A stretch of DNA of 64,000 nucleotides. It comes from Nitrosopumilus sp. LS_AOA. GTDB lineage: Archaea > Thermoproteota > Nitrososphaeria > Nitrososphaerales > Nitrosopumilaceae. Below, in pieces: positions 63,310-64,000 of this stretch (within the stretch, counting starts at the first letter, position 1; the number at the start of each line of letters is the position of its first letter). The stretch is from assembly GCA_001543015.1 (NCBI GenBank), contig LFLC01000038.1, forward strand, positions 1 through 64,000, given 5' to 3'. Both the position numbers and the translations under genes were made by a program. The notes under the pieces were generated by a model. It saw only the letters and a list, made by a program, of their open reading frames with translations. It was not told where the DNA came from and searched no databases.

Positions 63310-64000
63310 CTATTGAGGGCTATTTGGGCCTGCTTGAATTATATCTGCTGAAACATTTTCGAATTTCTTGAAATTTTCAACAAACATTTTGGCAAGTGTT
63401 TTTGCAGATTCAGTGTACGAGTCCTGATTGCTCCAAGTATTTTTTGGATCTAAAATCTCTGATGGAACCCCATCAACTTCAGTTGGAATATCTAAATTGA
63501 AAATATCATCATGTCTGTATTTTGCATCATCTAGTGCTCCAGTAAGTGCTGCAGTGACCATTGCTCTACTGTACTTTATTTTGATTCTCTGACCAATGCC
63601 GTATGCACCACCAGACCATCCAGTGTTGACAAGGTATACTATGGTATTGTGCTGATTAATTTTTTCTCCTAGTAATTTTGCATATACTGAGGCAGATCTA
63701 GGCATGAATGGTGCTCCAAAGCATTGAGAGAAGACAGACTTTGGTTCTTTGATTCCTCGTTCTGTTCCTGCAAGTTTACTTGTGTATCCTGACATAAAGT
63801 GGTACATTGCACCCTGTTTAGTTAATCTAGAAACGGGTGGTAAAACTCCCAATGCATCTGCAGTTAAAAATACAATGACTTTAGGATTTCCACCAATACT
63901 TGGAATCACAGCTCCTGGAATAAATTCAAGTGGGTATCCAACGCGAGTATTTTCAGTTAGTGTGTTATCATCATAGTCTGGAACATTATCTTTTAGTACA
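63310..64000 (-). CDS. pckA: Phosphoenolpyruvate carboxykinase (ATP), C-terminal part
   Basis: The track's 199-aa ORF is only an internal ATG; the frame stays open to the right edge (TENTRVGYPLEFIPGAVI upstream), so the 5' end is outside. Marks: GGNPKVIVFLTADALGVLPPVSRL, YHFMSGYTSKLAGTERG, CFGAPFMPR and NTGWSGGAYGIGQRIKI, all of the ATP-dependent class. It interconverts oxaloacetate and PEP, linking the CO2-fixation products to gluconeogenesis. Confidence 0.95.
   Translation of the reverse strand, partial: VLKDNVPDYDDNTLTENTRVGYPLEFIPGAVIPSIGGNPKVIVFLTADALGVLPPVSRLTKQGAMYHFMSGYTSKLAGTERGIKEPKSVFSQCFGAPFMPRSASVYAKLLGEKINQHNTIVYLVNTGWSGGAYGIGQRIKIKYSRAMVTAALTGALDDAKYRHDDIFNLDIPTEVDGVPSEILDPKNTWSNQDSYTESAKTLAKMFVENFKKFENVSADIIQAGPNSPQ

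Overview
The window is about 33% GC by eye, densely coded, and comes from a marine ammonia-oxidising archaeon (Thaumarchaeota/Nitrososphaeria, close to Nitrosopumilus). Supporting signs: archaeal information-processing genes (TFB, TBP, RNA polymerase subunit D, exosome Rrp4/41/42, SBDS, prefoldins, Nob1, XPF-type nuclease, tRNA-splicing endonuclease), a thaumarchaeal-type S-layer-like protein, cupredoxin domains with the C-x2-H-P-W-M copper loop, a PEFG-CTERM-like motif, CofE (F420), and many TTG/GTG or leaderless starts. I saw no rRNA, insertion sequence, CRISPR array or prophage.

Layout. 1-12.8 kb: minus-strand locus of four secreted proteins in two translationally coupled pairs: a giant protease/cupredoxin/PKD/FG-GAP/FN3 protein running off the left edge plus a small secreted partner, and an S-layer-like protein carrying FN3 and cupredoxin domains plus a second secreted partner. 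The two pairs share a duplicated upstream block. 13-19 kb: a membrane protein with two copies of a D-x3-H-x12-H motif like the PmoC/AmoC metal site, a degenerate PLD-fold protein, tRNA endonuclease, L10e, tRNA-Gly, a CPA2-type antiporter and a zinc-finger microprotein under a palindrome. 19-26 kb: coiled-coil protein, a GT2 synthase with a duplicated C-terminal module, a ferredoxin and a rhodanese. 25.7-34.9 kb: NAD kinase, Nob1, XPF nuclease, the exosome superoperon, and rpoD-rpl18e-rpl13-rps9. 34.8-38.6 kb: two tandem isopropylmalate/aconitase-family dehydratases. 38.7-48.8 kb: CofE, 2-oxoacid:ferredoxin oxidoreductase, 2-hydroxyacid dehydrogenase, FAD oxidoreductase and several Cys-rich microproteins. 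49-50.5 kb: tfb-tbp. 50.6-61 kb: intron-containing tRNA-Ser, the 3' end of the spc ribosomal operon (rpl18-rps5-rpl30-rpl15-secY-adk-EMC3-like-cmk-cbf5), then argF, ftsY, prefoldin alpha and SOD. 61.2-64 kb: subtilase and a partial ATP-type PEP carboxykinase.

How the genes work together. The core blocks serve ribosome assembly (SBDS, exosome, Nob1, Cbf5), protein export (SecY, FtsY, EMC3-like) and central metabolism. The export machinery would feed the cell-surface locus at the left. The most unusual items are the AmoC-like double motif protein, the cupredoxin pair in which one member has lost its copper ligands, the S-layer-like protein fused to a copper domain, the PEFG-like motif at the N-terminus of a duplicated GT2 module, and a set of Cys-rich microproteins absent from the ORF track. 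All family assignments come from reading motifs; no database search was run.
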